Below are positions 57,395 to 60,394 of a DNA stretch of 60,394 nt, piece after piece. The stretch is from contig JAFYPQ010000016.1 in NCBI GenBank assembly GCA_017559955.1, positions 1 to 60,394 of the forward strand, read 5' to 3'. This DNA is from Bacteroidales bacterium (GTDB lineage Bacteria > Bacteroidota > Bacteroidia > Bacteroidales > G3-4614). Positions within the stretch are counted from its first letter, which is position 1, and each line of letters starts with the position of its first letter. Position numbers and translations under genes: made by a program. Below the pieces are notes generated by a model. That model was not told the origin of the DNA. It saw nothing but the letters and a program-made list of their open reading frames with translations, and made no database searches.

Positions 57395-59038
57395 TTATTT
57401 GCAGTTGCCAAGGCAAAGAGGTTTGATTTGTTTGAAGAAGTCGTTGCCTTTATCATCAACAAGTATGAAAGCGGGGAAATCTTCGACCTCAATTTTCCAG
57501 ATAGCCTCCATTCCCAACTCGGGGTACTCAACGCACTCAACGCTCTTAATGTTGTTTTGAGCAAGAATTGCGGCAGGACCTCCGATACTTCCAAGGTAGA
57601 AACCTCCGTGTTTATGGCAAGCGTCGGTTACTTGTTGGCTACGGTTACCTTTTGCAATCATAATCATTGAACCACCGTTTGCTTGGAATAGGTCAACGTA
57701 TGAGTCCATACGTCCTGCTGTTGTGGGACCAAACGAACCCGAAGGCATACCCTTGGGAGTTTTTGCAGGTCCTGCATAGTATATTGGGTGGTCTTTAATA
57801 TATTGGGGCAATCCTTCTCCATTGTCGATACGCTCTTTAAGTTTAGCGTGTGCAATATCTCTACCAACAATAATTGTTCCATTTAACGACAAGCGAGTTG
57901 AAACGGGATATTTGCTTAGCTCCTCAAGAACCTCTTTCATTGGGCGGTTAAGGTTTATTTTTACAGCATCGCCCTCGCCTGCTTGACGCAACTCTTCGGG
58001 GATAAGATTTCCGGGTTGGTCGTCCATCTTCTCAATCCAAAGACCCTCGGCATTGATTTTGGCTTTTATGTTACGGTCGGCAGAGCAAGAAACGCCCAAA
58101 CCAACGGGGCAACTTGCACCGTGGCGAGACATACGAATAATTCTGATATCGTGTGCAAAATATTTACCTCCGAATTGAGCACCGATACCTGCTTCCTGAG
58201 CGGCACGTAAAACCTCTTTCTCTAATTCAACATCACGGAACGAACGTCCTAATTCATTTCCGGTTGTCGGAAGATTATCGAGATATTTAGCCGAAGCAAG
58301 TTTAACGGTTTTAAGGTTTGTTTCAGCAGAAGTTCCACCAATAACAAAGGCAATGTGGTAAGGAGGACAAGCCGCAGTACCTAAAGTCTTCATCTTCTCA
58401 ACCAAGAATTTAACTAATGAGTCGGGGTTAAGCAACGCCTTAGTCTCTTGGTATAGGTATGTTTTGTTAGCCGAACCACCACCTTTTGCCATAAATAAGA
58501 ATTTGTACTCATCGCCGTCGATAGCGTAAAGATCGATTTGAGCAGGAAGGTTACATCCAGTATTAACCTCTTTATACATATCCAAAGGAGCATTTTGAGA
58601 ATAACGCAAGTTCTCTTCGGTATAAGTTTGGTAAATACCTTTCGAAAGAGCCTCAGCATCGCCACCACCAGTGTAGATATTCTCTCCCTTTTTACCCATT
58701 ACAATTGCAGTACCTGTGTCTTGACAAACAGGAAGTTGTCCTTTAGCCGCAACTTCGGCATTGCGTAGCATGGTAAGAGCAACATATTTGTCGTTCTCAC
58801 TTGCTTCGGGGTCCGAAAGAATTTTAGCCACCATTTCGTTATGCTCTCTGCGAAGCAAAAACGAAACATCACGCATAGCCGCTTTTGCCAAAGCAGTTAA
58901 ACCTTCGGGTTCAACGCACACAATTTTGCGATCGCCAAACTCTTTAACGCTTACATAATCTTTAGTAAGCAAATAGTACTCGGTGTTATCCTTACCCATT
59001 TCAAATGGGTCTTGATACTTAAATGGTTCAGTTGCCAT
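57395..59038 (-). CDS. Class I fumarate hydratase
   Basis: Oxygen-sensitive [4Fe-4S] fumarase interconverting fumarate and malate, part of the reductive branch used by Bacteroidales for succinate formation. The 547-residue protein fuses the alpha part ([46 protein letters not shown]) and the beta part ([24 protein letters not shown] segment, then [17 protein letters not shown] near 440). Cluster cysteines in these segments are kept. Two tandem promoters lie upstream and a strong terminator downstream, so it forms its own unit. Confidence 0.95.
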   Translation of the reverse strand: MATEPFKYQDPFEMGKDNTEYYLLTKDYVSVKEFGDRKIVCVEPEGLTALAKAAMRDVSFLLRREHNEMVAKILSDPEASENDKYVALTMLRNAEVAAKGQLPVCQDTGTAIVMGKKGENIYTGGGDAEALSKGIYQTYTEENLRYSQNAPLDMYKEVNTGCNLPAQIDLYAIDGDEYKFLFMAKGGGSANKTYLYQETKALLNPDSLVKFLVEKMKTLGTAACPPYHIAFVIGGTSAETNLKTVKLASAKYLDNLPTTGNELGRSFRDVELEKEVLRAAQEAGIGAQFGGKYFAHDIRIIRMSRHGASCPVGLGVSCSADRNIKAKINAEGLWIEKMDDQPGNLIPEELRQAGEGDAVKINLNRPMKEVLEELSKYPVSTRLSLNGTIIVGRDIAHAKLKERIDNGEGLPQYIKDHPIYYAGPAKTPKGMPSGSFGPTTAGRMDSYVDLFQANGGSMIMIAKGNRSQQVTDACHKHGGFYLGSIGGPAAILAQNNIKSVECVEYPELGMEAIWKIEVEDFPAFILVDDKGNDFFKQIKPLCLGNCK

Positions 59039-59089
59039 ATTATGAAAGTTTAAAATTGAATTCTAAAAAAAACAGAAGTTTATCCTTTG

Positions 59090-59120
59090 CAAAGATAGTG
59101 CAAACCGATAGCAGAGCAAA
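59090..59120 (-). promoter_or_regulatory. Proximal promoter of the fumarase gene
   Basis: Reading minus: TTTG (59120-59117), 19 bases, TATCTTTG (59097-59090). It is part of a 25-base unit (59073-59097) that recurs at 59159-59183 with 21 of 25 matches. Confidence 0.75.
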
Positions 59121-59175
59121 ACTTGTTTTTAACTATGCCGAGGTGCCGCCTATTTTCGCAGAGATTTATCCTCTG

Positions 59176-59206
59176 CAAAGGTAATAAATAAGGTAATTTA
59201 AAACAA
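59176..59206 (-). promoter_or_regulatory. Distal promoter of the fumarase gene
   Basis: Reading minus: TTG (59206-59204), 20 bases, TACCTTTG (59183-59176). It belongs to the duplicated 25-base unit, 86 bases upstream of the proximal one. Confidence 0.65.
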
Positions 59207-59246
59207 TAGTAAAAAATCAACATTCAATAAAATACTCTTTTCCAAG

Positions 59247-59302
59247 AAAAAGTCATAACATTTTCGGAATACAATCCAAAAAAGTTATAATATTTTCGGA
59301 AT
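59247..59302. repeat. Direct repeat pair before the recombinase gene
   Basis: Two 24-base copies (59247-59270 and 59279-59302) match at 22 positions; both contain ATTTTCGGAAT. A related sequence in inverted orientation lies at 59319-59336 (TCCGAAATATTATTTTA-like). They could be binding or core sites of the recombinase starting at 59544. Confidence 0.65.
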
Positions 59303-59391
59303 TTAGGTTTGGTTCATCTCCGAAATATTATTTTAAGCGAATACAAATGAAGAAGAAATGTAACGCAAATTTTGATTTCAACCTCTAAAAC

Positions 59392-59409
59392 TTTATAAGA
59401 ACTTATAAA
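59392..59409. repeat. Palindrome near the heptad array
   Basis: TTTATAAG (59392-59399), two bases, CTTATAAA (59402-59409): a perfect inverted repeat immediately before the heptad array. Confidence 0.55.
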
Positions 59410-59410
59410 A

Positions 59411-59462
59411 CTAACAACTAAAAACTAACAACTAACAACTGTTGCAAAGCAACTAACAACTG
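59411..59462 (-). repeat. Heptad repeat array upstream of the recombinase gene
   Basis: Tandem TTAGTTG/TTAGTTT heptads on minus, interrupted by a small hairpin GTTGC-AAA-GCAAC (59440-59452). Unlike the other arrays it does not follow a stop codon visible in this window. Confidence 0.7.
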
Positions 59463-59543
59463 ATATCACTTTATATAAATTTCGCACACATTGCCCAATG
59501 TTTAATATTTCATTTGTCAATAGGATATAAAACATTATAAAAT

Positions 59544-60394
59544 ATGGCAAGTGTAAAAGTAAAGTTCCGTGCTTCTACAATAGAAGGTAAGGAGGGAAAA
59601 ATCTATTATCAAATTATTCATAATCGTGTAGTTCGTCAGTTAAAAACCAATTATCGACTCTATGTGCAAGAGTGGAACGAGAGAAAAAACGGAATAACCA
59701 TAACCAATAACAGCCGACAAAACTATCTTAAAACCATTGTGGAGAGAATCTATTGGGATATAAAACGATTGCAAGCGATAATCAATTTGTTGGAGAGTAA
59801 AAATATAAAATACTCAACAGATGAAATAATCTCAACTTTTCAGAAGCAAGACAATGAGCAATCGCTATTCAACTTTATGCGGGGAGTTATTTCGCAACTA
59901 CAGCAGATGGGCAAACAACGCACATCAGAAACCTATCGTGCAACGCTTCGGAGTTTTATGAGTTTCCGAGAGGATAGGGATATCCTCTTGGAGGAGATAG
60001 ATTCAGATACAATGTTGCTTTATGAAGCATATTTGCAGAACAGAGGATTGACAAAGAATACAACTTCGTTCTATATGCGAATTTTGCGTGCTGTATATAA
60101 TCGTTCAGTTGAAAAGGATTTAATCGTTAATCAAAACCCATTTAAACACGTTTATACAGGCGTTGATAGAACCGTTAAGCGAGCCATTTCGTTAAAAATA
60201 ATCAAACTAATAAAGAATCTCGACCTTTCGTTGCAACCCTCGCTTGATTTTGCTCGAGATATGTTTATGTTCTCATTTTACACACGAGGAATGTCTTTTA
60301 TTGATATGGCATACCTCAAGAAGAAAGACCTCTCTAATGGCATACTATCATACCGCAGACGCAAAACAGGGCAACAATTATTCATTAAATGGGA
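59544..60394 (+). CDS. Tyrosine recombinase/integrase (partial, runs off the window)
   Basis: An open frame from ATG 59544 to the window edge, 283 codons so far with no stop. It starts MASVKVKFRASTIEGKEGKI, the usual N-terminus of Bacteroidales integrases; a core-binding SAM-like domain (about 105-205) follows. The catalytic domain begins with the arginine in FYTRGMSFIDMAYL and continues to RRRKTGQQLFIKW with the catalytic lysine. The HxxR and tyrosine boxes would lie beyond the window. Such enzymes move integrative elements or invert promoters in Bacteroidales. Repeat-rich DNA precedes it. Activity cannot be judged without the missing end. Confidence 0.9.
   Translation, partial: MASVKVKFRASTIEGKEGKIYYQIIHNRVVRQLKTNYRLYVQEWNERKNGITITNNSRQNYLKTIVERIYWDIKRLQAIINLLESKNIKYSTDEIISTFQKQDNEQSLFNFMRGVISQLQQMGKQRTSETYRATLRSFMSFREDRDILLEEIDSDTMLLYEAYLQNRGLTKNTTSFYMRILRAVYNRSVEKDLIVNQNPFKHVYTGVDRTVKRAISLKIIKLIKNLDLSLQPSLDFARDMFMFSFYTRGMSFIDMAYLKKKDLSNGILSYRRRKTGQQLFIKW

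Overview
This window reads as a chromosomal segment of an AT-rich bacterium of the Bacteroidota, most likely an uncultured member of the Bacteroidales. The evidence is: fused SecDF; Bacteroidetes-type promoters (TTTG or TTG, about 19-20 bases, then TAnnTTTG) before several genes; the conserved run exbB-exbD-exbD-tonB-small membrane protein-PstS-like-TPR; the folP-cdaA and porQ-cmk pairs; Bacteroidales-type surface proteins (CotH, FISUMP, InlB-like repeats); and a Bacteroidales-type tyrosine recombinase. PorQ plus a protein with a type IX secretion (T9SS) sorting tail suggest that the organism has a T9SS.

Layout. 0.1-5.0 kb: leuS and a large lipoprotein on the minus strand. 5.2-8.0 kb: secDF on plus. 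8.5-15.6 kb: a tight five-gene minus-strand cluster, read BspA-like LRR protein, ispH, pfkA, relA/spoT, pgpH. 15.8-19.3 kb: porQ, cmk, a polyprenyl synthetase and tatD on plus. Then tRNA-Pro(CGG), two unrecognised small genes and a Bax-inhibitor-1 family membrane protein. 21.8-28.0 kb: the TonB energy-transduction cluster with its PstS-like and TPR partners. 28.1-32.7 kb: folP-cdaA, class II fba, a sodium-dependent transporter and a small membrane protein.

32.8-47.8 kb is the accessory-looking part: a PAP2 phosphatase with a probable outer-membrane barrel, a 1319-residue protein with two CotH kinase-like domains, a glutamate decarboxylase on minus, a small T9SS-tail protein, and two very large secreted repeat proteins built from FISUMP, InlB-like and beta-trefoil-like modules. 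The large secreted proteins share a short module just after the signal peptide. Two of the FISUMP repeats are almost identical in DNA except in one internal stretch and in about 30 codons at the domain end. 47.9-59.0 kb returns to housekeeping genes: pheA, truA, speA and alaS (minus), a MerR regulator and a FlK-like thioesterase (plus), then purB, tRNA-Val(TAC) and a class I fumarase (minus). The window closes inside a tyrosine recombinase gene (59544 to the edge), preceded by repeat-rich DNA, so an integrated or invertible element may begin here.

How genes connect. PgpH (c-di-AMP breakdown) is in the same cluster as the (p)ppGpp enzyme, and CdaA (c-di-AMP synthesis) is also in the window. 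IspH and the polyprenyl synthetase belong to isoprenoid metabolism. PfkA and Fba are glycolytic. GadB and SpeA are amino-acid decarboxylases, one for acid tolerance and one for polyamine synthesis. From 38 kb on, two kinds of short intergenic repeat recur: a 48-base element (two copies, each between convergent genes) and TTAGTTG/TTAGTTT heptad arrays that mostly sit right after stop codons.
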